Shown in pieces: positions 18,885 through 27,542 of a stretch of DNA of 64,000 nt (positions within the stretch are counted from its first letter, which is position 1; each line of letters begins with the position of its first letter). Position numbers and translations under genes: made by a program. Under the pieces are notes generated by a model. It searched no databases and had not been told where the DNA came from. It saw only the letters and a program-made list of their open reading frames with translations. This stretch comes from Diplonema papillatum. Lineage: Eukaryota; Euglenozoa; Diplonemea; Diplonemida; Diplonemidae. The stretch spans positions 1 to 64,000 of the forward strand of contig JAPJBO010000379.1 in NCBI GenBank assembly GCA_030068145.1, in the 5' to 3' direction.

Positions 18885-21800
18885 TTGCCGCCGGTCGCGG
18901 AGGCCGGGCCTGCCCGGAACGGCCCGTCCCCGGGGGCCGAGCCCGGTGCTTCGGGGGCTGGCTTGGCCCCCGGCGACAAACGCCCGGCGTCGCGCTCACC
19001 GGTCGACACGCCGGCGGCCAGGCGCCGCAAGCAGCCCCACAGCGCCGATGACCCCCTCGCCGGGTGGGAAACGCCCCCTTCCGGCCTAACGTGGGGCATA
19101 CCGCCGGAAGCGTCGTCCCCGACAGGGGGCAGTGCTTGGGAGGGGGCGCAGCTCCCGTGCCCCAGTCCCCCCGCGCCGGGACCGGGAGGACCGTTGGGGA
19201 CGGCGACCCCCGCCGCTTGGACGGCCGGCGACGCTCACACCCCGGCGGGGGCAGCCGGCTCGCCGGACCCGCGCCCACCCGTCAGCCAAGCTTGCCAGGA
19301 CTTGCTGAACGCGGTTTGCGGAACACCGGGGACCCCTGCTAAGCGCCCGGCGTCTCGGTCGCCAGTGGGGACTCCGGCCTCCGTCAGGCGGAAGCCGCTC
19401 GCCGGGATGGGGCGAGGCCGGGGCTTGGGTATAGCGGCGGCGGCCCGGGCCTTGGCCGCTCGGCTGGCGGTTGGGCGGCGCAGCCCTCCAGGACCGGCCC
19501 CAGCATCGGCCGGCCGGGGGAGAGGCACGGCGGCGAGGCGAAGTCCCCCGGCTTCGTCCTCCGCGTCCCTGACGCCTGTCCTCTTCCCGGACAGCGTCCG
19601 GGCCGCTCACGCCCCGGTGCCCCCGCACACGCACGTCTCCCTGGGGAGGGGGGGGGACGACCCCTGCGATGACGGGGACGTCCAGCGCCACCCGGGGCCG
19701 CTGCCGGGGGGCCCCTCGGGGGGCTGCAGCTCCGCGACCGTCTGTGTCCTTTCGCGTGGGCGGGGTGGAGATGATCTCTGCGTGGATGGGGACATCCACC
19801 CCAACCCAGGACCGGCGGTCAGCGACGCCCAGGACCCGGCCCCCACGGTCGCCGAACCGGCGCCGGCCAGCACGGGGCCGGGCGCGGCCGGTCGGCAGAG
19901 CGCAGCGGGGTCGCAGAGGGCACCGGCGCCGGTGTGCATCTGCCGCACGACCGGGGAACGGAGGGGGAGACACCGAATGTGGTGCCCCTGCTCCAGGGCC
20001 TACCGGGAGGCCGTGGCCGGTGGGAGGGAGCCAGCGGCAGTCCCGCCTCGGACTCCCGTGGAGCCATCCGGGGGCGCTCCCAGTGCCGCAGGCCGGGACG
20101 GACAACAAGGGGGCGCAATCCCCTTCTCGTTCGAGGAGGTCGCGACTGCCGGCATTCGCACCCTGGAGCGGGTGCCGGCGGCCGCGAAGCCGCAGGTCTC
20201 AGCTCTCTTCGAGACCGTGCTCAGGGCAGCCACCGATGATGCCGGGTGGCTGCGGGCTTACGCCTTCGCCCCCCTCGTCCTCTCGGCTACCCACCGGGGG
20301 GGGCGGAAAGCGGTGACGGAGGCCCTCCGTCGCCGCGTCCGCCTCTGGAGGGCGGGGCAGCTGGAGACCCTGTGGGCTGAGGCCCGGGCCGTCTCAGCCG
20401 GGAAGGGCGATCGCCGCGCGCGCCGGCGAGCCTACCCGGTCGCAGACGACGCCGATAACAGGCTCGAGCTGCAAACGGACGTCGAGTCCGTGGACGACCT
20501 GGACGGGGCCACCGTGCGGCAGGTCCTCCGGCGGGCCCGCGACCGATGCTACTCGCGGGCCGTCTCTGCGCTTTCCGCGGCGCAGACTGCGCCGGCGGAC
20601 GACGCCACGCTGGCGGCCCTGAGGGAGCTGCACCCCCCTGCCCCCGAGTTGCCTGACGACCGCAGCTTGCGGCCCGTGGCCGTAGCGAGGCCCTCCCCGG
20701 GCGTTATCCGCCGCGTGCTGAAGAAGATGCCGAAGGGCACCGCCGCTGGGCCGTCCGGCCTCTCTGCGCAGCACCTGCTCGACCTGTGGGACGTCTCCGG
20801 GTCGTTCAAAGAGGCAGTGGCGGACGCCGTCTGGGCCCTCTCTTCCGGCAGAGTGGCTTCAGCCGCCCGACCGTACCTCTTCGGGGCGAGGCTAGTTCCG
20901 CTGGTCAAGAAGTCCGGCGGGATCAGGCCCATTGCGTGTGGAGAGATCCTGCGACGGGTGGCCGGCAAGGTCCTCGCTTCCGACCGGGCGATCAAGGACC
21001 TGGGAGCGAACGTCCTTCTGCGGAGTGGGCAAGTCGGAGTCAGCGTTAAGGCGGGGGCCGACGCTGGCGTGCACGCCATCCGCAGGGTTGCGGCCCTGTA
21101 CCGCGACAGGGACGTGGTCGACAGGGGCATCCTGCAGATCGACTTCGCGAACGCCTTCAACACGCTGCGGCGGGAAGCGATCATCTGCAGTGTCAACCGA
21201 CACGCCCCCCAGCTGTTGGGGTACGCACTAGCGGCGTACGAGAAACACTCCGCGCTTGTGGTGGGCGACCGGGGTATCTCCTCCCAGTGCGGAGTCCAAC
21301 AAGGGGACCCCTTGGGACCGCTGCTCTTCAGCCTCGTCATGCACGATGTCGTCGTGCCGCCGAACCCCGGAGAGCAGCCACCCGTCCCGGCGGCCCCGGC
21401 TTCGTCGCAGGCGCCCGTCGAGTCCGCCCCCGCGTCGCTCGGCCAGCCGGAGCCTCTCGATGCCGCCGGGGGGCGGCCCACCCCTCCAGAACCGGCTCAG
21501 GCCCCAGGTTCGGGGGACCCAGCGGTGCCACCGCCGCCGCCGGTGGGGTCCCCGGCGGCCCCGAGGGCCACGGATGGCGCGCTGAGCCAGGCGGGGCTTG
21601 ACCTCCTGACGTTCTTCCTGGACGACGGGGCGGCTGGGGGTGAGCTCGACACCCTCGGTCACTGGCTGCAGGGCTTCGAGGACAGAGCGGCCGCGGTCGG
21701 GCTCAGTCTGAACCGGGGGAAGTGCAGGCTGTCCGTTGCCCCCGGCGCCACAATCCCCGAGGCCCTGCAAGGCATCGAGACTTTTCCGCTGGACGATATC

Positions 21801-23303
21801 CAGCACCTCGGCGTCCCCTGCGGTTCCCCCGAGACGATGCGCGCCTTCGTGGAGGAAGCGGCCAAGAGCGCCGAGCGGAAGATGCGGATGATAGCCTCCC
21901 TCCCCGACGCACATGTGGCTCTGACTCTGCTGAAGTTCTGCGCCGGCTTCGTCAGCGTCGTCCACCTCATGCGCGCTGTGGGGGCTGTCTTCGACTTCGC
22001 GTGCATCGATCAGGCCACGCAGTCTTGCCTGGCGACGATCACGGGCATCGAGACGGACGCTTCCGCCTGGGCTCTGGCTTCCCTTCCCGTCAGGCTCGGT
22101 GGCCTGGGCCTGCACTCCTGCGCCGACACAGCGGCGATCGCGCACATCGCGGCTACCTTTGACGGCGAGGCTTGCCTCCCGTCCCTGGTGACCCCCTACG
22201 TGCTGCCGCACGCCATGCTTCTGGACGAGGACGACACTTTCCTAGCGTCCCTCGAAGACCCGCGCCTTGCACCCTTCGAATCCGTTTTGGAGAAGATCCA
22301 GAACGTTCTGCAGGCACGGGATAACTACGGGGGACGTGGACAGAAAGTGTGGTCCGCGACAGTTCATGACGAGCGACGCAAGGCCCTCCTTATCTCGATG
22401 ACTGAGGAGCTGGGCAGGTCAGGCCGGCTTCAAGGGTCGGCGCTGGCTCTGAAGCAGGTCCAAGTCCGGGCGCGGATCCAAAGCTGCTCCGCCCAACATG
22501 CGTCCGCTTGGCTTTATGGCAACGCGGAGGCGGACCCCAGGCTGTGGCTTTCTCCCGCGGAGCTCGCAGTGGCCATCCGGCTTCGGCTGGGGCTGCCCAT
22601 CGCCCCCATGCCGAGCATCTGTCGCCTCTGCGGGACAGGCTCGGCAGACGTCGACGGAGTGCATGCGCGAAGTTGCTTCTCCGGCGGGCGCCGGACGAGA
22701 ATGCACAACGCACTCCGCGATGTCATCGCTGACTTCGCCCGCCGTGGCTTGCTGGCCCCGGCGGTCGAGCGCCCCGTGTTTTCGAACACGGAGCGGAAGC
22801 GCCCGGACATCAGCTATGTCCGGGACGGCACCACCGTTGTGCTGGACGTCGCCGTCACCTTCCCCCTGCAGCCTTCGAACCCCCAGTACGCTAAGCGGGC
22901 GGCGGAGAAGCCAGGGGGGGCGGCGACAGCCTACGCAACAGCTGTTAAAGAAGGTAAGTACCGCGGCATAATAGACAACGAGCCAAACCCTCGGGAATGG
23001 CTCGCTGTCCCGCTAGTCGTGGACACCTTCGGAGCGTGGTGTCCTGGAGCACTCACGGAGTTGCGGCAAATAGCTCGCAAAAGCGCCCTCCGTGAAGACC
23101 GGACCGCTTCGGCCGCCTGCCAGGACTTCTTCCACCAATTGAGCTTTCAAGTAGCCCAGGGGGTGGCAAGAATAGTCATTTCATCTGGCGGGGCGCGACC
23201 GGACGAAGCGGTCCACCCTGGTGCAGGGGGTAGTGTCACTGCATCGCGGGTTTTTTTACCTGGTCGGACCTGCTTGCTAGCAGGCCAGCCCAGGTCGCAG
23301 TGA
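18885..23303 (+). CDS. RLE-a polyprotein: 2A-like motifs, RT with proline-rich insert, RLE
   Basis: 1472 codons. The first codon is TTG and the first ATG is at 19407, so the true N-terminus is likely lost. The N-terminal third is Pro/Ala/Gly-rich and holds a decayed 2A-like motif (residues 263-272) and a good one (301-310, DGDIHPNPGP). A Cys cluster (CICR...CPCS) follows. RT: LVPLVKKSGGIRPIACGEIL, motif A LQIDFANAFN, motif B QQGDPLGPLLF (from 805), then about 80 Pro-rich residues before motif C FLDDG (911-915), where FADD/YADD is usual. After RT come a CX2CX10HX3C finger (from Cys1246) and a PD-(D/E)XK-type restriction-like endonuclease (RPDI with Asp1308, LDVAV with Asp1321). The RT-finger-endonuclease order matches the R2/CRE-type group. 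It would nick DNA and prime reverse transcription there. Confidence 0.85.
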   Translation: MPPVAEAGPARNGPSPGAEPGASGAGLAPGDKRPASRSPVDTPAARRRKQPHSADDPLAGWETPPSGLTWGIPPEASSPTGGSAWEGAQLPCPSPPAPGPGGPLGTATPAAWTAGDAHTPAGAAGSPDPRPPVSQACQDLLNAVCGTPGTPAKRPASRSPVGTPASVRRKPLAGMGRGRGLGIAAAARALAARLAVGRRSPPGPAPASAGRGRGTAARRSPPASSSASLTPVLFPDSVRAAHAPVPPHTHVSLGRGGDDPCDDGDVQRHPGPLPGGPSGGCSSATVCVLSRGRGGDDLCVDGDIHPNPGPAVSDAQDPAPTVAEPAPASTGPGAAGRQSAAGSQRAPAPVCICRTTGERRGRHRMWCPCSRAYREAVAGGREPAAVPPRTPVEPSGGAPSAAGRDGQQGGAIPFSFEEVATAGIRTLERVPAAAKPQVSALFETVLRAATDDAGWLRAYAFAPLVLSATHRGGRKAVTEALRRRVRLWRAGQLETLWAEARAVSAGKGDRRARRRAYPVADDADNRLELQTDVESVDDLDGATVRQVLRRARDRCYSRAVSALSAAQTAPADDATLAALRELHPPAPELPDDRSLRPVAVARPSPGVIRRVLKKMPKGTAAGPSGLSAQHLLDLWDVSGSFKEAVADAVWALSSGRVASAARPYLFGARLVPLVKKSGGIRPIACGEILRRVAGKVLASDRAIKDLGANVLLRSGQVGVSVKAGADAGVHAIRRVAALYRDRDVVDRGILQIDFANAFNTLRREAIICSVNRHAPQLLGYALAAYEKHSALVVGDRGISSQCGVQQGDPLGPLLFSLVMHDVVVPPNPGEQPPVPAAPASSQAPVESAPASLGQPEPLDAAGGRPTPPEPAQAPGSGDPAVPPPPPVGSPAAPRATDGALSQAGLDLLTFFLDDGAAGGELDTLGHWLQGFEDRAAAVGLSLNRGKCRLSVAPGATIPEALQGIETFPLDDIQHLGVPCGSPETMRAFVEEAAKSAERKMRMIASLPDAHVALTLLKFCAGFVSVVHLMRAVGAVFDFACIDQATQSCLATITGIETDASAWALASLPVRLGGLGLHSCADTAAIAHIAATFDGEACLPSLVTPYVLPHAMLLDEDDTFLASLEDPRLAPFESVLEKIQNVLQARDNYGGRGQKVWSATVHDERRKALLISMTEELGRSGRLQGSALALKQVQVRARIQSCSAQHASAWLYGNAEADPRLWLSPAELAVAIRLRLGLPIAPMPSICRLCGTGSADVDGVHARSCFSGGRRTRMHNALRDVIADFARRGLLAPAVERPVFSNTERKRPDISYVRDGTTVVLDVAVTFPLQPSNPQYAKRAAEKPGGAATAYATAVKEGKYRGIIDNEPNPREWLAVPLVVDTFGAWCPGALTELRQIARKSALREDRTASAACQDFFHQLSFQVAQGVARIVISSGGARPDEAVHPGAGGSVTASRVFLPGRTCLLAGQPRSQ
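19671..19700 (+). other. Decayed 2A-like peptide in RLE-a
   Basis: Encodes DGDVQRHPGP, preceded by GGDDPCD. It aligns with the better motif 38 residues downstream (GGDDLCVDGDIHPNPGP), so the pair looks like an internal duplication. Asn is lost from NPGP, so ribosome skipping is not expected. Confidence 0.6.
19785..19814 (+). other. 2A-like ribosome-skipping motif in RLE-a
   Basis: Encodes DGDIHPNPGP. 2A peptides have the core D-x-E-x-NPGP; here His replaces Glu. GDIHPNPGP forms are known near the N-terminus of some non-LTR retrotransposons. Activity cannot be judged from sequence. If active it would separate the N-terminal ~309 residues from the RT-RLE part. Confidence 0.65.
23269..23284 (+). 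promoter_or_regulatory. Conserved 3' UTR hairpin of RLE-a
   Basis: CCTGCT-TGCT-AGCAGG, a 6-bp stem. The same stem is kept at 27689-27704, 32211-32226 and 43559-43574. In RLE-b (31918-31935) it becomes CCTGCA-CTCAGA-TGCAGG, a compensated base pair. It is a candidate RT recognition structure. Confidence 0.65.
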
Positions 23304-23430
23304 GACTGGCGTTCACTGTGTGCTGAAGAAGCATTTTTTTGGGCTCCCGCTCCGGAAGCAACCGGATACCGGCAGCCCCGCTGTACTAACATGTCGAGTA
23401 CAGTGTCCCGCGCTCGAAAAAAAAAAAATA

Positions 23431-23682
23431 TTTTTTTTTTTTTCAGGCCACCAGGGCACCTTACTCCACTCCTTTGAGGTCCCCTTGATGGGGATGGTTG
23501 GGAAACCATACTAGGTATGGAAGCCATCCTTTCGCGGACCAGTTTCCGCTCGGCTATTGAACTAGGGCTTGCATCTGGGAGTTCATCCCCAAACGCCTGG
23601 AGAAGTTGGCCAGTCAGGGAATCGAACCAGCGACCCTCAGGTTAACAATCTGGCGCCCTGACCGCTGTACCAGGTGTGCCCC
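23431..23682 (-). mobile_element. SINE-1 copy 3
   Basis: A full SINE-1 in reverse, tail T13 at 23431-23443, with A/B boxes intact. Its head faces the head of copy 4 across nine bases (TAAAATATT); its tail faces the RLE-a tail. Confidence 0.85.
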
Positions 23683-23691
23683 TAAAATATT

Positions 23692-23961
23692 GGGGCACAC
23701 CTGGTATAGCGGTCAGGGCGCCAGATTGATAACCTGAGGGTCGCTGGTTCGATTCCCTGGCTGGCCAACTTCTCCAGGCGTTTGGGGATGAACTCCCAGA
23801 TGAAAGCTCTAGTTCACACAGTACTTGTACTGCTAGCGGAAATTGCTCCGCAGTAAAGGATGGCTTCCATACTTGATTGTATGGTCTCCCAACCATCCCC
23901 ATCAGGGGACCTCAGAGGAGTGGAGTAAGGTGCCCTGGTGGCCCGAACTAAAAAAAAAAAA
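23692..23961 (+). mobile_element. SINE-1 variant, copy 4
   Basis: A diverged SINE-1. The anticodon-like loop is TGATAAC instead of TGTTAAC, it carries an extra CACACAGTACTTGTACTG stretch, and the hairpin loop is longer (CCATAC-TTGATT-GTATGG) with the stem kept. It ends GGTGCCCTGGTGGCCCGAACT plus A-tail. The same variant supplies the fragment at 55485-55599. A pogo-like transposon sits in the AT-rich end of the tail. Confidence 0.8.
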
Positions 23962-23969
23962 TATATATA

Positions 23970-24056
23970 CCGTAAATGGAAATATGTTGGACCGGACAAA
24001 AGTCCCAAGTTGCCACTTTTTGGCCGAAAGTCCCAAGATTTGTCCGGTCCAACATT
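23970..24056. repeat. Left terminal and subterminal inverted repeats of the pogo-like element
   Basis: Terminal repeat followed by an imperfect palindrome: TTGGACCGGACAAA ... TTTGTCCGGTCCAA, with AGTCCCAAG repeated in each arm. Likely transposase-binding sites. Confidence 0.75.
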
Positions 24057-24646
24057 TTTCGGGAGGCTTTTGCGTACTTAGCAATTTTCGAGTTTTGGCC
24101 TTCTTGGTTCTTGCTTGGTCCGGATCTGGTGGTATCACATCCCAGGATGGGAAACACTCTGTAGGAGAGTCCTGACTTTGCCCACCAGTGCGATGGCTGC
24201 CACGTTCTCGCGGACGACATCCGTACCTGAGGGCGACCTTCTTCTTCTTCTTCCGGATCCCCTGGACACGGGCTGTAGAGGGACGCTTATCCTACCCGAC
24301 CCGACATCGGGCACCCCTTCCAGAAGTTCGTCAGGAGGTCTCGACAAGCAGTTCGCCGAGAAAAGCCACGTGGCAGGCGTCCCCTTCGTGGAACACGAGC
24401 TCCTCGGCCATTCGCACGGTCCAAGAAGGCCCTGCGCCGGCGCTGCGCCTTCCGCACCGGCACCAGAGGAGTGAGAGATGGCACAGAAAATGATGCTGGA
24501 AACAGTGCAAAACGACAGGCCAACTGCCAAAGGAAACAGATTTCTTTCTCTGCGCACCTAGAGGATCCGGAAGGATCATAGGTCGGGGGTTCGGCTGACG
24601 ATTGTTGATGCTGATGTGTGACATAAAAACAAAAAAGCTCGACAAG

Positions 24647-26863
24647 CTACAAGAACATTGGGTCCCCTTTTGTTCCCTCTGCTGAAGGGAGAGGGTGTTT
24701 CACTTGTGGTGTTCTGCTGGAAAGGGTTTCTGATGTGCGAAGGAGGTGCAGGACATCGTCAAGAAAATGATCGGGGCAGGCAGTGAGTTCCTCACTCCAT
24801 GGGACTTCCAGTGCTGCTAGCTCTAGTGCCCACCACAAACATCTGTATCCACAAGTCCACGTGTCACCGTCTTGTTGCCCAGTCTGCTTGCATTGCACAT
24901 CCCAGTCCGCTAGCAAACATTTGATGCTGTTAACGGCCACGTCTGCAACAGAGGAAGTAGGAAGAGAATCCCAGATTATTGCTTTGGGCTTGTTCCCCTG
25001 TGCGACGCACGTCACAAGCAGCAGCCAGTGGGCTCCTCTTTCTCTGTGAGACGAAGTGTTGACTACCGAAACAGAGTAGTGGCGGGAAAGAAGGAAGTCC
25101 TTTTGAACAAGGTCGAAGGCGAGGGCACCACCGAAGCTGAAAGGTGCCTTACGATTGAGGAATCTGAAGACATGTTCGATTTCACTTCCTGAAAGCCAAT
25201 GGCCTCTGTTGACCAGCATTATTTGCTCATGTTGTTCCTCATCTTCACTGATGGCGTCGACCATCGCATGGAACAGCCGTTCCTCCTCCTGGGAAAAAAC
25301 CTCTTCCTCTGCCTCGAATTCCGCTACCTCCTGAACGTCGCCCTCTGTAGGTTGTGCATCGCCAGGATCAATGATACCAGCCTTCACAAAGCTCGCTCTA
25401 ATGGAGTCTGGCTTCAGCCTCGACAAACTGTCATGCAACCATTTGAAATGCACATCGCGGATGCGCTTGGTTGTCACGTTGAGGTTCTTTGCAGCGCGGA
25501 CGAGGTCGTCGTTCGACTCACCAGTCACCTTCCCTTTCTTTACGAGTTTCTTGTAAAGCTTATTCAGCTTTTTACCGAACCATTCAGTAAAGAACCGTTT
25601 GAGTTGTGTCTTTACAGTTGCGTTGACCCCCAGGTCCATCGGCTGCAAGCGACCCGTGTACCCTGCTGGTATAACGTGCGTCTTGAATCCGATCTGATTC
25701 AGTAAAACACGAACAGCTTCCGTGTTTTGTGCAGTAAACCGGTCGAAGATTAGCAAGCCTTTCTGGCTCTCCTCCAGTTTGTGCTCCTTGATTGTCCTCT
25801 CTCTGAACGGCTTCAAGATTCGGTTGACGTACTCTAAGGTCGTGGCCTCATTGGCCCAATGACGAGAATTTTGTGTTAAGTGCCAACCACTGACGTCAAG
25901 ATCCCCGACATCTGGCAGCACACGCGCCGTCTTCCCCGAATAGATGATCTGGGGCGGGAGAAGGTCACCACAGGCATTTGCCCCCAGTAGTGCTGTGATA
26001 GACCGCTTGTCGTCGTTGTGGGCAATGCTAACGTTCTTCTTTCCGCGGACGTCATAGGTTTTCTTCACAGAGGGAATAAATGGGATGCCAGTGTGGTCAA
26101 TATTCACGATGAGGCAGGTTGGAATTGAAAACTCGTGAACAAGTTCCTTGACTTCTTCAGCAAACCTGCGCACCACCTCGGCGGACACACCCCTTGGTTC
26201 TACAAATGATGACGTAGGCGCACGGAGTTTCCAACCGCTCCGTGTGAGCATCTTTCTTGCCCAGTCGTATGCCAGGGTGTTTTCGTCCGCAAGCCTGTCA
26301 GGGTCGCTGGAAGTCTTCACAATACCCCTCGCAACACTCGATACAACCTGAGCTGTAATCACCCCGCCTGCCTCTCGCATCGCCTTCAGTATCCTGAACA
26401 GCTCTTCCTGTTCTTCTTCTGCAAGCAACCTCGGACGTCCTCGTTTAGCCACGGGAAGGGCAATGCCTCTCTCGTCTCTTTCGTCGTCGTACAGCCTCTT
26501 CTTGTTCACGGTTTTTTTCAGCTCGTCTTTGTATGCGTCATAGAAGCGTCCGGCCGAGCCCTTCGTTACCTTCCGAGCATTCGGCCTGTCATTCCACGTG
26601 GCAACTGCCTTGGTGAGCCCGAGATCTGCGACCAACTTGGCTATCTCAAGCTTTGTATCTGCTGCCCAAGCCTTGTATGTCTCTTGGCCCTTGCGAGGCG
26701 CGCTCGCAACTACCTCCTTGGCAACAGCATCAGCGCGGGCTTCCTTCTTGACCTCTGCCGAAATGACAGCGAACAGTTCACGCTTTACGACGTACCGCAA
26801 CATTTCCCTTTTTTTCCCTTCATTTTCCTTCTGTTTTTGTGGGTTTCCAGTCAAACTTTGCAT
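24647..26863 (-). CDS. Pogo-like transposase fused to a Ulp1/adenain-like cysteine protease domain
   Basis: 738 codons from the first ATG (26861-26863; the frame is open further upstream only through a TTG inside the terminal repeat). The N-terminal third is basic and helical, with a likely helix-turn-helix DNA-binding region before GWKLRAPTSSFVEPRGVS. A DDE domain follows with Asp in VNIDHTG (26096-26098), Asp in IFDRFTAQN (25742-25744) and Asp in LQPMDLG (25634-25636), giving DD35D, as in pogo/Tigger transposases of the DDE_1 type. After an acidic linker the last ~200 residues contain GAHW (His at 25028-25030), IIWDSL (Asp at 24968-24970) and QQDGDTWTCG (Cys at 24851-24853). That H-D-Q-C order and spacing are typical of Ulp1/adenain-fold cysteine proteases. 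Substrate and activity are unknown. The frame is intact. Confidence 0.85.
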   Translation of the reverse strand: MQSLTGNPQKQKENEGKKREMLRYVVKRELFAVISAEVKKEARADAVAKEVVASAPRKGQETYKAWAADTKLEIAKLVADLGLTKAVATWNDRPNARKVTKGSAGRFYDAYKDELKKTVNKKRLYDDERDERGIALPVAKRGRPRLLAEEEQEELFRILKAMREAGGVITAQVVSSVARGIVKTSSDPDRLADENTLAYDWARKMLTRSGWKLRAPTSSFVEPRGVSAEVVRRFAEEVKELVHEFSIPTCLIVNIDHTGIPFIPSVKKTYDVRGKKNVSIAHNDDKRSITALLGANACGDLLPPQIIYSGKTARVLPDVGDLDVSGWHLTQNSRHWANEATTLEYVNRILKPFRERTIKEHKLEESQKGLLIFDRFTAQNTEAVRVLLNQIGFKTHVIPAGYTGRLQPMDLGVNATVKTQLKRFFTEWFGKKLNKLYKKLVKKGKVTGESNDDLVRAAKNLNVTTKRIRDVHFKWLHDSLSRLKPDSIRASFVKAGIIDPGDAQPTEGDVQEVAEFEAEEEVFSQEEERLFHAMVDAISEDEEQHEQIMLVNRGHWLSGSEIEHVFRFLNRKAPFSFGGALAFDLVQKDFLLSRHYSVSVVNTSSHRERGAHWLLLVTCVAQGNKPKAIIWDSLPTSSVADVAVNSIKCLLADWDVQCKQTGQQDGDTWTCGYRCLWWALELAALEVPWSEELTACPDHFLDDVLHLLRTSETLSSRTPQVKHPLPSAEGTKGDPMFL

Positions 26864-26882
26864 TGTGTTGTGTGCCGAATAG

Positions 26883-27004
26883 GAAATATGTTGGACCGGA
26901 CAAAAGTCCCAAGTTGCCAATTTCTGGCCAAAGTCCCAAGATTTGTCCGGTCCAACTTAAGTCCGGTCCAATATTTGTCCGGTCCAATATATTTCCATTC
27001 ACGG
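26883..27004. repeat. Right terminal and subterminal repeats of the pogo-like element
   Basis: Contains the same palindrome as the left end plus two further GTCCGGTCCAA copies before the terminal repeat, so the right end has more candidate binding sites than the left. Confidence 0.75.
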
Positions 27005-27007
27005 TAA

Positions 27008-27220
27008 TTTTTTTTTTTTTCCATCAGGCACCTTCCTTTCCACCGGCCCAACGGACCGCGATTCTAAGAAAAGAACAGCCGCTCTGTGAGCCGGCTTCGA
27101 GGTTAGGCCGGCTGTACTGGGCCGCTTGTTTGCCGGTTTGGGTGAAAGCAGAAAGAAAAGAGTGATTGCTTGATTGTACGTTTTTCGCTCGGTGGCTTCC
27201 CTGCGCCCACTAGGTTCAGT
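27008..27220 (-). repeat. 213-bp A-tailed repeat, copy 2
   Basis: A near-identical copy of 1912-2125 with T13 at 27008-27020, ending at the same CTAGGTTCAGT. If the first copy is the LINE-B 3' end, this is a LINE-B insertion truncated to about 200 bp. Confidence 0.75.
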
Positions 27221-27538
27221 CATACCCTTACCATACTTCAACTTAAACTGAAGCAACCAGTTTCCTGCCGACATACCCACAACCGGGTTTAGAACAAAAC
27301 AAGATCCTCCTGTAAATGACTCACCCGCTATCTTAAACGATAGTGAGAACTAGATAACCTCGATTGCCTTCCGCTCGAAGTTTCACTAACGTCCCTAGGG
27401 GAATTGCCCCCAAGTCCAGGTCAGCTTCTGGTGTATTCGTTCATTCGCTTGCCCAGTCTCCCAACTGACCGCTGGCTTTCCAGCCATGTCTCGTTAAATC
27501 GTCACTCCGCTGGGAAGTCAGTCCCGAAAAAAAAAAAA
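27221..27538 (+). mobile_element. Unidentified A-tailed segment
   Basis: About 306 bp without coding potential, ending GTCAGTCCCG plus A12 (27527-27538). The tail and its tail-to-tail contact with RLE-a copy 3 suggest the 3' end of a retroelement. No second copy is seen here and no A/B boxes were found. Confidence 0.4.
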
Positions 27539-27542
27539 GGCA

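Larger units (their letters stand above)
18870..23428 (+). mobile_element. RLE-a copy 1, restriction-like-endonuclease non-LTR retrotransposon
   Basis: A long element with a single uninterrupted frame (18885-23303), a short 3' UTR ending CAGTGTCCCGCGCTC and an A12 tail (23417-23428). The 5' edge falls directly on the A-tail of element E and the frame is already open there, so the 5' end is probably truncated inside the ORF. Its tail faces the tail of a minus-strand SINE-1. No 28S rDNA flank is present, so this is not an R2 insertion at the classic site. Confidence 0.85.
23970..27004 (-). mobile_element. Pogo-like DNA transposon, apparently complete
   Basis: 3,035 bp flanked by TA on both sides (23968-23969 and 27005-27006), as expected for Tc1/mariner-pogo insertion. 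The ~31-bp terminal inverted repeats start CCGTAAATGGAAATAT and CCGTGAATGGAAATAT with about two mismatches. One long minus-strand frame (24647-26863) encodes the transposase. The left part (24057-24646) is non-coding 3' sequence with no recognised feature. Removing the element rejoins a SINE-1 A-tail to the T-tail of the 213-bp repeat. Confidence 0.85.

Noticed and set aside
18870..23428. Possible R2 element at the 28S rRNA site
   Set aside because: RT plus restriction-like endonuclease fits the group, but no rDNA flank is present and every copy here sits against other repeats or poly(A).
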